In this document: positions 25,603 to 34,624 of the stretch, piece by piece | How the letters are laid out: each line of letters starts with the position of its first letter | How positions within the stretch are numbered: position 1 is the first letter of the stretch | Source: Acidobacteriota bacterium | GTDB taxonomy: Bacteria > Acidobacteriota > Terriglobia > Terriglobales > Acidobacteriaceae | Assembly: GCA_003225005.1 (NCBI GenBank) | Contig: QIAN01000087.1 | Span: forward strand, 1-36,596 | DNA length: 36,596 bases | Direction: 5' to 3' | Translations under genes and position numbers: made by a program | The notes under the pieces: model-generated | What the model was told of the DNA's origin: nothing | Database searches by the model: none | Seen by the model: the letters and a program-made list of their open reading frames with translations, nothing else

Positions 25603-27082
25603 GGTTCAACCCGATTTCAAAGACTTCGCTCGCCTAGCCCGATCCGCTACCTTGGTTCCGGTGGTGAAGTCGGTTAGTGCCGACCTGCTCACCCCCGTTT
25701 CCGCCTTTCTCGCGATCGCCCAACGGGAGCCGCATGCGTTCCTGCTGGAGTCGGCCGAGCGGGGTGAGCAGATTGGCCGCTACACCTTCCTCGGCGTGCG
25801 GCCTTACATGCGGGTTAGCGCTCGCGGCAAAGCCATCGAGATCGAGCGAGGCCGGCGCCGCCAGCGGCGTGACGGAAATGTCTTTCAGGTGATCAAGGAA
25901 TTGCTGCGTGAGCATCGTCCTGCGATCGTACCTGGCATACCCCCATTCACCGCGGGGGCGGTGGGATATTTCGCTTACGACGTTGTCCGCCAGCTCGAGA
26001 ACATCGGCGACCACGCGAAGGATGATCTCTCGCTTCCAGACGCCGACCTTATGTTCTTCGACCGGCTATTGGCCTTTGACCATCTTCGCCATCAAATTCA
26101 CATCGTAGCCACAGCCGACATTTCCCGCGAGAGTCCGCGGAGCGCGTATGAACGCGCGGTTCGCGACATCGCGGGCCTCGAAAAGAAGCTGGCGGCCGGG
26201 CTGCGCCCGACGCTCTGGCGCAAATCCATGCGGCGACGTCCCAGCCAGCTTGATGTTCATGCCGGCACCAGCCGAAAGCACTTTCTTCGTAGCGTGGAGC
26301 GTTGCAAGGAGTACATCGCCGCTGGAGATATCTTCCAGGTCGTGCTCTCGCAACGCCTGGATTTCGAGCCCGAGGTTGAGCCCTTTAACCTGTACCGCGC
26401 GCTGCGGCAGGTGAATCCGTCGCCGTACTTGTACTTTCTGCGCACGGCCGAGAACTGCATTTTAGGTTCTTCGCCTGAGATGCTGGTGAGGGTTACAGGA
26501 CGTCGGCTGGAATATCGGCCCATCGCGGGCACGCACCCACGCGGTCGTGACGAAGCCGAAGATCAGCGACTCGAGCAGCAGATGCGAAACGACGAAAAAG
26601 AGAGGGCAGAACATGTGATGCTGGTTGATCTCGGCCGCAACGATTTGGGTCGCGTCAGTGAGTATGGATCAGTCAAGGTCAAGGATTTGATGTATGTCGA
26701 ACGCTACTCTCATGTCATGCACCTGGTTTCTGCACTTGAAGGCAAGTTGCGCAAAGATCTCGATGCCCTTGACGCGTTTGCCGCCTGCTTTCCCGCGGGA
26801 ACGCTGAGCGGAGCGCCGAAAGTTCGCGCCATGCAGATCATCGAAGAGTTGGAGCCCACGCGGCGCGGGATCTACGGCGGATCAGTGCTCTATGCTGACT
26901 TTGCTGGCAACCTCGATTCCTGCATCGGCATTCGCACCATGTTGATACAAGGCAAGCATGCATACCTGCAGGCGGGAGCCGGCATTGTGGCGGACTCCGA
27001 CCCGGCGCGCGAGTTCGAGGAGTCGATGAACAAGGCGCAAGCACTGCTAAGGGCTGTTGCGATGGCGAGGAGCAGTGGCTAG
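25601..27082 (+). CDS. trpE: Anthranilate synthase component I
   Basis: TrpE converts chorismate to anthranilate with ammonia from TrpG. The 493-residue chain has the N-terminal feedback/glutamine-domain-binding region (DFARLARSATLVPVVKSVSADLLTPVSAFL... LLESAE) and the chorismate-binding domain: EYIAAGDIFQVVLSQR, PSPYLYFLR, GSSPEMLVRV, RPIAGTHPRGRDEAEDQ, DLGRNDLGRV, SGAPKVRAMQIIEELEP and YLQAGAGIVADSDP near the end. The ATG at 25601 (MVQPDFKDF) gives the family's normal length and N terminus. Upstream ATG codons at 25454 and 25511 would add a repetitive leader; 25511 lies inside a TATAAT sequence (25507-25512), which may be the promoter's -10. Confidence 0.95.
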   Translation: MVQPDFKDFARLARSATLVPVVKSVSADLLTPVSAFLAIAQREPHAFLLESAERGEQIGRYTFLGVRPYMRVSARGKAIEIERGRRRQRRDGNVFQVIKELLREHRPAIVPGIPPFTAGAVGYFAYDVVRQLENIGDHAKDDLSLPDADLMFFDRLLAFDHLRHQIHIVATADISRESPRSAYERAVRDIAGLEKKLAAGLRPTLWRKSMRRRPSQLDVHAGTSRKHFLRSVERCKEYIAAGDIFQVVLSQRLDFEPEVEPFNLYRALRQVNPSPYLYFLRTAENCILGSSPEMLVRVTGRRLEYRPIAGTHPRGRDEAEDQRLEQQMRNDEKERAEHVMLVDLGRNDLGRVSEYGSVKVKDLMYVERYSHVMHLVSALEGKLRKDLDALDAFAACFPAGTLSGAPKVRAMQIIEELEPTRRGIYGGSVLYADFAGNLDSCIGIRTMLIQGKHAYLQAGAGIVADSDPAREFEESMNKAQALLRAVAMARSSG

Positions 27083-27593
27083 GGAGCCGTGGTTAGCGGT
27101 CTGTGAGGTTTGAGCATCCTAATGGCTGGCCTCGAACTCTGGCCATCGCGAGGCCTTTGGTTTTGGAAAATCCAGCAGTCTGGGGATGAGCGTCAACAGT
27201 ACGGTGGCGCTCAGATGCATATCTTTTAACCAGAAGCCACCCTCGGTGCAACCCACCGTCAAGCCCCATCGTCAAGTTGTATGGCGACCTAGTGGCTTTG
27301 GAACAAGTCGACCGGTTGGGTACTCGATATCTACCGGAGTACACACGGACCTCCCAGGAAGGTCAAGCCAGGCTACCCACGGGAGAGTTTAAGCAATTTC
27401 TGGGGCACGCCCCGGGGTTCGCTAGTGGAAGTTGAGGCGCAGATTCTCAGGGCAGGAGAGTTGGGCTATGGAGGGCACGACGAAAGCCAGAATTGGCTCG
27501 CGGTTACGGCTGAGGTGGGCCGAATTCTCAGCCGCCTTCTGTGCTCTCTGCCCACGCGCAATTCGATTTCGGCCGATCACCGCCCACGGATCA
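27083..27593. other. Gap between the convergent trpE and trpG genes
   Basis: Open frames here are short and lack recognised motifs. No clean bidirectional terminator was found. An 83-codon minus-strand frame (27093-27344) and others look like background. Confidence 0.5.
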
Positions 27594-28184
27594 CTAGCTA
27601 CTGACCATGGCTAAGAAATTTTCCACTAACTTTTTGCCCGCGTCGGTGAGCACACTCTCGGGATGGAACTGCACTCCCTCCACAGGGTGCCGCCGATGGC
27701 GCAGCCCCATGATAGTGCGCTTGCCGTCTTTCTCTGTAGTCCAGGCGCTGACTTCCAGTTCCGGGGGAAGACTTTTTTCCTCGACGATCAGGGAGTGGTA
27801 GCGCGTGGCCGTCATAGGGATAGGAAGTCCCTGAAAAATGCTTTTATTGTCATGCACGACAGCGCTGGTCTTGCCGTGCATAAGGTTTGCGGCGCGTACT
27901 ATGTTGCCGCCGAAGGCCGCGCCAATAGCCTGATGTCCAAGGCACACCCCGAGCACCGGCACTTTTCCAACGAAGTGGCGTACGAGATCAATGCTGATGC
28001 CGGCATCCTGCGGCCTGCAGGGACCGGGCGAAATTACGATGCGCTCGGGCTGCATTGCTTCCACATCAGCAACCGTAACCTGGTCGTTACGGCGAACCTC
28101 AACCTCGGCACCCAACTCTCCCAGATACTGCACCAGGTTGTAAGTAAATGAATCGTAGTTGTCGAGAACGAAGACCAATTCCAA
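27594..28184 (-). CDS. trpG: Anthranilate/para-aminobenzoate synthase glutamine amidotransferase component
   Basis: This 196-residue class I glutamine amidotransferase begins [18 protein letters not shown], and has the catalytic Cys81 in [10 protein letters not shown], the NxPGP-type element ([15 protein letters not shown]) and the His-Glu pair in [10 protein letters not shown] near the end. It supplies ammonia to TrpE or PabB. TrpG and PabA cannot be separated from sequence alone; one protein often serves both. It is convergent with trpE rather than following it. Confidence 0.95.
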   Translation of the reverse strand: MELVFVLDNYDSFTYNLVQYLGELGAEVEVRRNDQVTVADVEAMQPERIVISPGPCRPQDAGISIDLVRHFVGKVPVLGVCLGHQAIGAAFGGNIVRAANLMHGKTSAVVHDNKSIFQGLPIPMTATRYHSLIVEEKSLPPELEVSAWTTEKDGKRTIMGLRHRRHPVEGVQFHPESVLTDAGKKLVENFLAMVSS

Positions 28185-28332
28185 CCCCTTAATCTGTTAG
28201 CGTACACCCGAGTGCCGCCGCTGCAACTCAGGGGAGACCTCATCCCAGGGGTCTAGGTGTCAGTTTGTTGCCCCAAGCTCGGCTCGCGCGTAACCCGCCC
28301 GAAAGGGCCATCGCTGCTGCACAACGGTGGTA

Positions 28333-28362
28333 TTGACCGTGACCGCTTTTCGCCGTGATAGT
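28333..28362 (+). promoter_or_regulatory. Possible promoter of the PilZ gene
   Basis: TTGACC (28333-28338), an 18-base spacer and GATAGT (28357-28362) lie 38 bases before the ATG at 28400. The -10 is a poor match, so this is only a candidate. Confidence 0.4.
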
Positions 28363-28399
28363 TACGAACAGGTTAAACTCTCACTTTTTGGAGAATGAG

Positions 28400-28726
28400 A
28401 TGGCAGAAACCCAAGAGAAGAGGGCTGCAAGGCGCTTCGCGCTTCGCATACCTGTTGCCGTCAGCCAGGGGGGGAACTCCGCTCAAACCGAGACCGCTCA
28501 AATCCGCGACGTAAGTGCGCGGGGCATTTGTCTTTACCTGGACTCATCCGTAACCGAGGGCTCACCCATTTCCTTCACCCTGACTCTGCCACCTGAGATC
28601 ACGCTGACGGAAAGCATCCGAGTGCAATGCCAGGGTCGGGTAGTTCGTGTGGATGAAGGGGTAGCGGACGGCAAAATGGCCGTTGCCGCTGTTATCGAAG
28701 AATACGAGTTTCTTCCTGAGTCTTAA
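28400..28726 (+). CDS. PilZ-domain protein
   Basis: A 108-residue single-domain protein with the two conserved c-di-GMP-binding elements: an Arg-rich start (KRAARRFALRIPV, the RxxxR motif) and a DxSxxG motif (RDVSARGICLYL). The rest is a beta-barrel pattern ending in AVIEEYEFLPE. PilZ proteins act as c-di-GMP receptors. The internal ATG at 28400 was chosen: it follows a GGAG ribosome-binding site by six bases. Whether it binds c-di-GMP is not proved, but the key arginines and the DxSxxG glycine are present. Confidence 0.9.
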   Translation: MAETQEKRAARRFALRIPVAVSQGGNSAQTETAQIRDVSARGICLYLDSSVTEGSPISFTLTLPPEITLTESIRVQCQGRVVRVDEGVADGKMAVAAVIEEYEFLPES

Positions 28727-28856
28727 GTTGGCATGAGCCCGGTTCGGAACCACGGGCGGTCGCCGTTGCCCACCGCGAGTAGATTACCTGCTACTTTGCC
28801 AGCCTGTCCGCAAGTGATATGTTTCCTTTCATAGGTTTTGAGGTGGCCTCCAGGGG

Positions 28857-30308
28857 ATGTTGTTGCCTCGATACGCCCTCCAGTTCGCGTGCCTTGTGCT
28901 GCTGGTATCTGCAGGAGCCATGCGAAGCTTGTCGCAGCAGGCTTCGCCGTCTGCCGCGGACTCCGATTCGCAGACTTCGGTTCCGGTGGCAGTCGTCAAA
29001 AGTATGCGCATCGTGCATGAACGGGGCGCGCCTGCTCTCGAGATTCTGTCCACACGGCCGGTGGTGCCCGCCATTCAAACCCTGGAATCGCCGGCCCGGT
29101 TGGTGCTTGATCTGCCCAATTCCAGAATCGGCTTACCGCGCAAAAGAATCGTTGTGCAGAGGGAGCAGATTACGGTCATCCGCGCCGAGCAATACCAGCA
29201 GGAACCGCCAGTCATGAGAATCGTGTTGGATTTGCTCGCGCCCTACGGCTACACGTGGGACGCCGCTGGCAATCGCTTGATGATCCGCCTTAAACCCGCC
29301 GAGGGCGCTGGTGTCGGAACAACGTCCCCGTTCCAGCCACCGTCTGTTTCGACGCTCACCACGGTCGCTGCGCCGCTGGCGGTGCCCGTCACGGGCGGCC
29401 CCGGCGCCATCGTGCTGGCAGGAAGCCGGATCCGCGCCGGGTCTTCAGTGACCGCCGGTTCGGACACAGCTATCCTGCATTTAATCCGCGGCGGGGAAAT
29501 TCGCGTGTGTCCAGGGACCACGGTCTCGGTGACGCCAGCACAGAATACCCGCGAAATTATGGTGGGTATGAGTATGGGCGCGCTGGAAACGCACTACGCG
29601 CTCGATGCTTCCGCTGACTCGGTGTTAACTCCCGACTTCCGGATCTTATTCGCCGGCCCGGGGGAGTTTCACTTTGCCATTAGCGCTGATTCGCATGGAA
29701 ACACCTGCGTGCGGGCTCTGACCGGCAATAGCTCTTCAGCAGTTGTGGCGGAGCTGATGGGTGATCGGATTTATCAGGTGAAACCCGCCGAGCAAGCGGT
29801 CTTTCTTGCGGGTCGAATCGATAAGGTGGATTCGAACGTGCCGTTGGAGTGCGGTTGTCCACCGCCGCCCCCGGCTGTGCTGCGGACAGACGCGCCGCCC
29901 ACCGTTTTGCCCGACTCGAGCTTGCCTCGAGAAGCGCGCTTGAATAGTTCGCGACCTCTAACCGAGGATACGAAGCCAGGGGGCGACAAGCCGACCGCAC
30001 CAGCCACTTTATCGACAGGACCGGAAACGGCGGCGTTGCCGCCTTCTCAGCCGAACGACGTCCATGTTCAGGTGGAGGCACCGTTTGTGTTTAGCGCCAA
30101 GAGCCGCGTGGCTATCCCGCCGCCACCGCCGACCGAAGAGGTCGCTAGCCTGCCGGTGGTATCGTCATTTCGGCCGGCGACGCTTGATACGATCGTGCAG
30201 CAGCCATCGACTCCTGCCGCCAGCGTCCAAAGCTCAGACCGTCCCGCCTCCGTCCCTCGACGGTTTTTCCGCAAGGTCAAAGGATTTTTTACCGCAGTCT
30301 TCCGCTGA
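28857..30308 (+). CDS. Secreted AMIN-domain protein with FecR-like region
   Basis: This 483-residue protein has an N-terminal signal peptide (MLLPRYALQFACLVLLVSAG), an AMIN domain (about residues 45-150: LEILSTRPVVPAIQTLESPARLVLDLPNS, ... VMRIVLDLLAPYGYTWD) and then a FecR-like region (IRAGSSVTAGSDTAILHLI, GGEIRVCPGTTVSVTP). The last third is Pro/Ser/Thr-rich and low in structure, and the chain ends in a basic, amphipathic helix (RRFFRKVKGFFTAVFR). AMIN domains target proteins to the periplasm or outer-membrane secretins, so an envelope role is likely. Confidence 0.85.
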   Translation: MLLPRYALQFACLVLLVSAGAMRSLSQQASPSAADSDSQTSVPVAVVKSMRIVHERGAPALEILSTRPVVPAIQTLESPARLVLDLPNSRIGLPRKRIVVQREQITVIRAEQYQQEPPVMRIVLDLLAPYGYTWDAAGNRLMIRLKPAEGAGVGTTSPFQPPSVSTLTTVAAPLAVPVTGGPGAIVLAGSRIRAGSSVTAGSDTAILHLIRGGEIRVCPGTTVSVTPAQNTREIMVGMSMGALETHYALDASADSVLTPDFRILFAGPGEFHFAISADSHGNTCVRALTGNSSSAVVAELMGDRIYQVKPAEQAVFLAGRIDKVDSNVPLECGCPPPPPAVLRTDAPPTVLPDSSLPREARLNSSRPLTEDTKPGGDKPTAPATLSTGPETAALPPSQPNDVHVQVEAPFVFSAKSRVAIPPPPPTEEVASLPVVSSFRPATLDTIVQQPSTPAASVQSSDRPASVPRRFFRKVKGFFTAVFR

Positions 30309-30358
30309 GACATCCCAGCGGGAGAGTAGGTGGACGAGAGAACGGCCATGGAACTCGC

Positions 30359-30694
30359 TTAACCGCGCTTGGTGACCCGGCGTAACGGTTCTACTTTCCG
30401 CGCCGTTTCGCGCGCCACTTCGCGTAATTCTTCCGCCCATCCCGCTCCACGTTCAGCCACATCAAGCACTTTCTCCTTGGCTTCTTGTGCGCGATCTCTT
30501 GCTTCTTCGCCCCATTCCTGCAACGTGTCCTTCGCCTCCTCATAGCCCCGTTTCAAGTCGCGCCGAAATTGTTTGCCGGCCTTTGGGGCGAGCAAGAGCG
30601 CCACCAAGGCTCCGGCCCCCAAGCCGATCAGCAAGAAAGTGACCGCTGAACCTACTTTGCTGTTTTCTGAAGATTCGTAACGTCCAGAGCGCAT
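30359..30694 (-). CDS. YtxH-domain protein
   Basis: This 111-residue protein has one membrane helix (about residues 17-36, AVTFLLIGLGAGALVALLLAPK) with the APKAGKQFRRDL motif of YtxH/gas-vesicle-like GvpP families, followed by a long charged helix rich in Glu/Lys/Arg. Such proteins are often linked with stress responses; the precise role is not known. It is convergent with the AMIN gene. Confidence 0.88.
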   Translation of the reverse strand: MRSGRYESSENSKVGSAVTFLLIGLGAGALVALLLAPKAGKQFRRDLKRGYEEAKDTLQEWGEEARDRAQEAKEKVLDVAERGAGWAEELREVARETARKVEPLRRVTKRG

Positions 30695-30983
30695 GGTGAA
30701 GACCTCGATTTCTGCCCGACAGCTAGTCCGCTAGTCCGCCGAGTCTTTTTGGGATTGGCTCAGAACAATTCTAGTCCCTCGCGGATGTCGCGGATTCATC
30801 CAAAAAGGCGAGCCAGGTTTATTTCCGATGAAGCAATCCTCGTAAAGGTTTCCTTTCCCGCGTCGCGGAGTGTAAAATAGTTCCGTAGTCCTCGTGTGCG
30901 GCGGAAATTGTGGCCTGCCCGCCTTCCGTTAGCCCCGGAAACGCAATCGTATTTATCGTAATTTGAGGAGATCCTTTCAACCG

Positions 30984-31544
30984 ATGTCGATCCCTGCCAC
31001 TCAGCTCCGTCCGGGCATGATCATCAAGCACAACAACGATCTGCACTCGGTATTCAGCGTCGAACATCGCACCCCGGGCAATCTTCGTGCCTTCATTCAG
31101 GCCAAGTTACGCAACCTTCGCACCGGCGCTATGTTCGAGCACCGCTTTCGGTCCCCCGACCCCATCGAGAAGATTACGGTGGATGAAGTTGAGATGCAGT
31201 ATCTCTATAACGATGGCGACAGCTATTACTTCATGGACACGTCGAACTACGAGCAGACTCACCTGAGTAAAGAAATCCTGGGGGACGCGGTCGATTACCT
31301 CATCGCGAATTTGGAAATCAAGGTCGAATTTTTTGATGGTAAAGCGGTAGGGATCGAGTTGCCGCAGACGGTTGAGTTAACCGTGGTCGAGACTGAGCCT
31401 GGGATCAGGAGCGCAACCGCGTCCAGCGTGACCAAGGCCGCGAAGACCGAAACCGGACTTGTGGTGCAGGTGCCCCCCTTCATCAACGAGGGCGAGAAGA
31501 TCAAGGTGGACACGTCCGAAGGCGCGTACTTGTCGCGGGCATAA
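30984..31544 (+). CDS. efp: Translation elongation factor P
   Basis: EF-P relieves ribosome stalling at polyproline stretches. The 186-residue protein has the three-domain layout (KOW-like start MSIPATQLRPGM..., middle OB domain and C-terminal domain with TASSVTKAAKTETGLVVQVPPFINEGEKIKVDT). The start at 30984 has a GAGGAG ribosome-binding site. The tip of the loop that enters the peptidyl-transferase centre reads TPGN-L-R, so the residue aligned with E. coli Lys34 is Asn33. It is the first of a short group with acyP and apt. Confidence 0.97.
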   Translation: MSIPATQLRPGMIIKHNNDLHSVFSVEHRTPGNLRAFIQAKLRNLRTGAMFEHRFRSPDPIEKITVDEVEMQYLYNDGDSYYFMDTSNYEQTHLSKEILGDAVDYLIANLEIKVEFFDGKAVGIELPQTVELTVVETEPGIRSATASSVTKAAKTETGLVVQVPPFINEGEKIKVDTSEGAYLSRA

Positions 31545-31553
31545 TGTGCATGC

Positions 31554-31629
31554 AGAAGTCAGAATGCAGAAGTGGGAAGCCCAAGATCGTTTTTACTCCT
31601 GCATTCTGACTTCTCCCTTCTGCATTCTG
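31554..31629. repeat. Nested inverted repeat between efp and acyP
   Basis: A 16-base sequence at 31554-31569 has its exact reverse complement at 31599-31614 (loop 29 bases). A 13-base part (31560-31572) is repeated a second time in inverted form at 31617-31629. The segment looks like an amplified CAGAATGCAGAAG-type palindrome; it may act as a transcript stop or be a mobile repeat. Confidence 0.95.
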
Positions 31630-31639
31630 GTTTCGGAGC

Positions 31640-31939
31640 ATGACCTCTACTGAAAAGGCGACCCAAGCACGCCGCTTCGTGGTTCGAGGACGCGTGCAGG
31701 GCGTGGGTTTCCGCTGGTTCGTGGAGCGCGAAGCGCACGTCCTCGGGGTCTCCGGATGGGTGCGCAACAATGCCGATGGCAGCGTCGAAGTGCTTGCCCA
31801 AGGCACTCGCGATCAGCTTTTGGGCTTGCGCTCGCGCCTTCGCCAAGGTCCTCGCGCGGCCCGCGTCGATGACATCGAGGAATCCGAAGTCGGCCCGGTC
31901 GCAGGCCTTAGTTCATTCCGCATTGAGGGGGCGTGGTAA
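31640..31939 (+). CDS. acyP: Acylphosphatase
   Basis: This 99-residue enzyme hydrolyses acylphosphates. It contains the conserved VVRGRVQGVGFRWFV loop with the catalytic Arg, and the catalytic Asn in GWVRNNADGSVEV. Length and order match the family. It is followed directly by apt, whose ATG begins right after this gene's TAA. A nested inverted repeat separates it from efp. Confidence 0.96.
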   Translation: MTSTEKATQARRFVVRGRVQGVGFRWFVEREAHVLGVSGWVRNNADGSVEVLAQGTRDQLLGLRSRLRQGPRAARVDDIEESEVGPVAGLSSFRIEGAW

Positions 31940-32482
31940 ATGCCGCAGCCGGGGCTGAACTCGGACCAACTGAAGCAGCTCATCCGCGAGGTGCCCGATT
32001 TTCCCAAGAAAGGAATCCTGTTCTACGACATCACCACTCTGCTCAAAGACCAGCGAGGGTTCGCAACCCTGATTGACCAGTTTTCAGAACATTACATTCG
32101 ACACCACGTCGATCTTGTCCTTGGCATTGAAGCCCGCGGTTTTATCTTCGCTCCCGCGCTGGCTTATCGCCTCAATGCAGGGTTCGTGCCTGTGCGAAAG
32201 CCCGGTAAGCTGCCCGCCCCTACCGTCAAGTATGACTACGCCCTCGAATACGGGTTGGGTACATTGGAGTGCCACAAAGACGCCATTGAAAAGGGCCAGC
32301 GTGTGCTCGTGGTCGATGATCTGCTCGCCACCGGTGGCACAGCGGAAGCAACAGCGAAACTAGCCTCGTCACTCGGGGCGGAGATTGCCGGCTTGGGCTT
32401 TGTGGTCGAACTCGACTTCCTGAAGGGCCGAGACAAGCTGAAAGGGTACGATGTGATGTCCCTTCTGCACTACGACAAATGA
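31940..32482 (+). CDS. apt: Adenine phosphoribosyltransferase
   Basis: Apt salvages adenine to AMP using PRPP. The 180-residue protein has the family segments [57 protein letters not shown] and the PRPP-binding motif [16 protein letters not shown]. The ATG follows the TAA of acyP with no spacing, so both are translated from one message. Confidence 0.97.
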   Translation: MPQPGLNSDQLKQLIREVPDFPKKGILFYDITTLLKDQRGFATLIDQFSEHYIRHHVDLVLGIEARGFIFAPALAYRLNAGFVPVRKPGKLPAPTVKYDYALEYGLGTLECHKDAIEKGQRVLVVDDLLATGGTAEATAKLASSLGAEIAGLGFVVELDFLKGRDKLKGYDVMSLLHYDK

Positions 32483-32517
32483 AGGGGAACGAACAGGCCA
32501 CCTTTGTGTCCAGGGGT

Positions 32518-32790
32518 TTACTTCAAGAAGTGCGTCGCGATGAGTCCCACCGCCACCCAAAAGCCAGCGCTTACCACGACAGCCAGGCTCAACCCCAGGA
32601 TCGTGTTCCAGCTGGCGGAACCTCCGGTATCGCCCGCTTCGAGTGAGGAATCGTATACCAGCCACGAGCGCAAAAACTTGGTGTCTAACGCATTGCTGGG
32701 CGCCGCTCCCCAAGCTCGCCGGATGGGTAGTCGAATGTGTGCCGGCTGGGTGCTGGACGACCACGCCAGGTGTGATTGTTTGTAGCTCAT
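32518..32790 (-). CDS. Small membrane protein of unknown function
   Basis: A 90-residue protein (MSYKQSHLAWSSSTQPAHIR...) with a polar N-terminal two-thirds and one membrane helix (about residues 60-82, TILGLSLAVVVSAGFWVAVGLIA). The ATG at 32790 follows an excellent ribosome-binding site (GGAGGTG). The overlapping upstream ATG at 32799 lies inside that site. It is convergent with apt. No family recognised. Confidence 0.8.
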   Translation of the reverse strand: MSYKQSHLAWSSSTQPAHIRLPIRRAWGAAPSNALDTKFLRSWLVYDSSLEAGDTGGSASWNTILGLSLAVVVSAGFWVAVGLIATHFLK

Positions 32791-33339
32791 TGTCCGCACC
32801 TCCGTTTTTCAGCCCGCATTTAGTGGACCTTCCGCACGGCACGTCCAACTGCTTGAAAATAAGACGACTTTAAGAAGCGCGGGGTTTGCTCCACCCCTTT
32901 AGACCAGGTAATTATTAACCGCCATAGCGGAAGCGTCGACAGGGTTGGCCGTCAGACTGCTGCTGTGGCACTCGTGTTCCGTAGAAATGTGAATTGCTTG
33001 TAAGCAATCCACGAATTCCCAATGGCGTGTGCAGCGATGAAAATGAAGGTGCAACCACAGGATGCCACTTCGGTCTGCCTCTTCCAGTGCAAATCTCGGC
33101 AACCTCGGGCGGGGTTTCGCAGGTTGAAAAAATCTTGCCTGGGGGCTGATCGCATCCAGAACGGGATGCCCAAAAAACATTTTGCTAGCCGAAAATGCCT
33201 TTATCTGATAGGGTTAGCCTGCGTTTGATCTGAATCGGTACTTGAGCATTTGAGCAGCTTCTCGCGTTACCGCTAGTGCCTGCCCAGTTCTTCCGACTCC
33301 CATACAAGCGTAAAAATCACCGAAAGGTACTATCAACAA
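32791..33339. other. Long intergenic region before the cold-shock gene
   Basis: No gene with a credible start or motif was seen. A short inverted repeat (GCATCC/GGATGC near 33149-33166) is present, but no T-run follows. The right end is a probable long 5' leader of the cold-shock gene, as usual for this family. Confidence 0.5.
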
Positions 33340-33540
33340 ATGGAACAAGGAACAGTGAAGTGGTTCAATGACGCCAAGGGCTATGGCTTTATCAGCCGTC
33401 AGAGTGGCGAAGACGTTTTCGTGCATTTCTCAGCCATCCAAGCGGGAGGCTTCCGCAGCCTGCAGGAAGGCCAGAGCGTAGAGTTCGACGTGGCCAAGGG
33501 ACCAAAGGGCTTGCAAGCGGAGAACGTAAAGCCGCTGTAA
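33340..33540 (+). CDS. Cold-shock protein (CspA family)
   Basis: This 66-residue single OB-fold protein has both RNA-binding motifs, KGYGFISRQ (RNP1) and VFVHFSAI (RNP2), starts [11 protein letters not shown] and ends in [13 protein letters not shown]. It binds single-stranded RNA/DNA and acts as an RNA chaperone. It is a monocistronic gene with a long leader and a strong terminator behind it. Confidence 0.97.
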   Translation: MEQGTVKWFNDAKGYGFISRQSGEDVFVHFSAIQAGGFRSLQEGQSVEFDVAKGPKGLQAENVKPL

Positions 33541-33615
33541 TTTGCAGCCAAAGATTTCAGAAGAAACATAAAAAGATTCTGAAGATACAACCTGCCGGTA
33601 ACCGCCGGCCAGATG

Positions 33616-33647
33616 GGCTCCGGAGCGATCCGGGGCCTTTGGCTTTT
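33616..33647 (+). terminator. Intrinsic terminator of the cold-shock gene
   Basis: A 9-bp stem (GGCTCCGGA at 33616-33624 with TCCGGGGCC at 33629-33637, one G-U pair) with a GCGA loop is followed by TTTGGCTTTT. Confidence 0.92.
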
Positions 33648-33662
33648 CAGGATCCTCCTAGC

Positions 33663-33959
33663 TTAGGATTCGCTCACAAGAAGGCGCGCATCTTTCGATA
33701 AGTAACTTTTCTTTCGGAACCAGTCTTCCATCGCCTCCCGAAGCTGGTTGAGCGGAATATTTTTTCCAATCTCCATCTGTCCATCGACTAGCGGCAACGT
33801 GTCGTCAAAGACCCTTGCATTGGTGAAGTTGCGCATGGAGAAACTGTCCAACCACTTCAGGGGGCAGGGAAGCCGCCGGCCGTTTTCTTCGTATTCCACG
33901 CGGATCTTGCGGGCAAACATCGATTGATTTAACCACAGACTGCCGCCGTGAAGGGCCAT
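33663..33959 (-). CDS. Possible small protein of unknown function
   Basis: A minus-strand frame with a plausible ATG at 33959 (MALHGGSLWLNQSMFARKIR) that could also start at the ATG at 33920. It continues YEENGRRLPCPLKWLDSFSM and ends with an amphipathic helix (LNQLREAMEDWFRKKSYL). The mix of residues is protein-like. No clear ribosome-binding site and no recognised family. It is convergent with the cold-shock gene. Confidence 0.45.
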   Translation of the reverse strand: MALHGGSLWLNQSMFARKIRVEYEENGRRLPCPLKWLDSFSMRNFTNARVFDDTLPLVDGQMEIGKNIPLNQLREAMEDWFRKKSYLSKDARLLVSES

Positions 33960-34169
33960 GGCGGCCAATATCGCGGTTCTCCCCGAATCACCGGGTGAGG
34001 TAGCAAGGCTAGGTCCCCAAAACCATAACTTGCACAAAACCCCTGAAATTTGAGAAGGTTATGAAGATTGCCTAGGGCGTCTGTGCCCCCGGGTAAAGTG
34101 CGGAACGATTATGCAGCAGGAAACTTGCGGCCCGGACGAAGACTCCATGTGCGGCAGCAAAGAGGGGTT

Positions 34170-34499
34170 ATGACGAAAGCGGATCTGATCGATGAAGTCT
34201 CGCGTTTAGCGGAACTTACACGCAAAGACAGCGAAGTGATCCTGGAAACAATCTTTGACAGCGTGGTGCGCTCGCTGCGTGCCGGTGACAAGATTGAGAT
34301 TCGTGGGTTTGGCAGCTTTCGCACTCGTCAACGCAAACCCCGAATTGGTCGCAACCCCAAAACTGGCGAGCGCGTCGAAGTGCCGGCAAAAAAGATTCCG
34401 TTCTTTAAACCCAGCAAGGAACTCAAGGACTTGGTGAATCTCGGGGATTCCTCGGAAACTTCAGGTACCCCTGCTTCGTCGGCGCCGCCGACGCAATAG
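34170..34499 (+). CDS. HU/IHF-family DNA-binding protein
   Basis: This 109-residue protein has the histone-like fold: TKADLIDEVSRLAELTRKDSEVILETIFDSVVRSLRAGD, then IRGFGSFRTRQRKPRIGRNPKTGE and VPAKKIPFFKPSKELKDLV. The IGRNPKTGE arm that inserts into the DNA minor groove is intact. A Ser/Thr/Pro tail of about 18 residues is added at the C terminus. The ATG at 34170 follows an AGAGGGG ribosome-binding site. Whether it is HU or IHF cannot be decided. Confidence 0.94.
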   Translation: MTKADLIDEVSRLAELTRKDSEVILETIFDSVVRSLRAGDKIEIRGFGSFRTRQRKPRIGRNPKTGERVEVPAKKIPFFKPSKELKDLVNLGDSSETSGTPASSAPPTQ

Positions 34500-34624
34500 C
34501 CTAGCCTAGCCTTCACTGCAGCTTGCGACGGTTCCATCTCACCCCAGTCTGAGATCGTGTTTTCTAAGGAAGGCTCAGCCCGCAGAGCGAACCGAGTGAC
34601 GCTGATTCCCAAGAGGCTAAATCT

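Noticed and set aside
33149-33166. Short hairpin in the leader region of the cold-shock gene
   Set aside because: The stem is only six pairs and no T-run follows on either strand, so it was not called a terminator.
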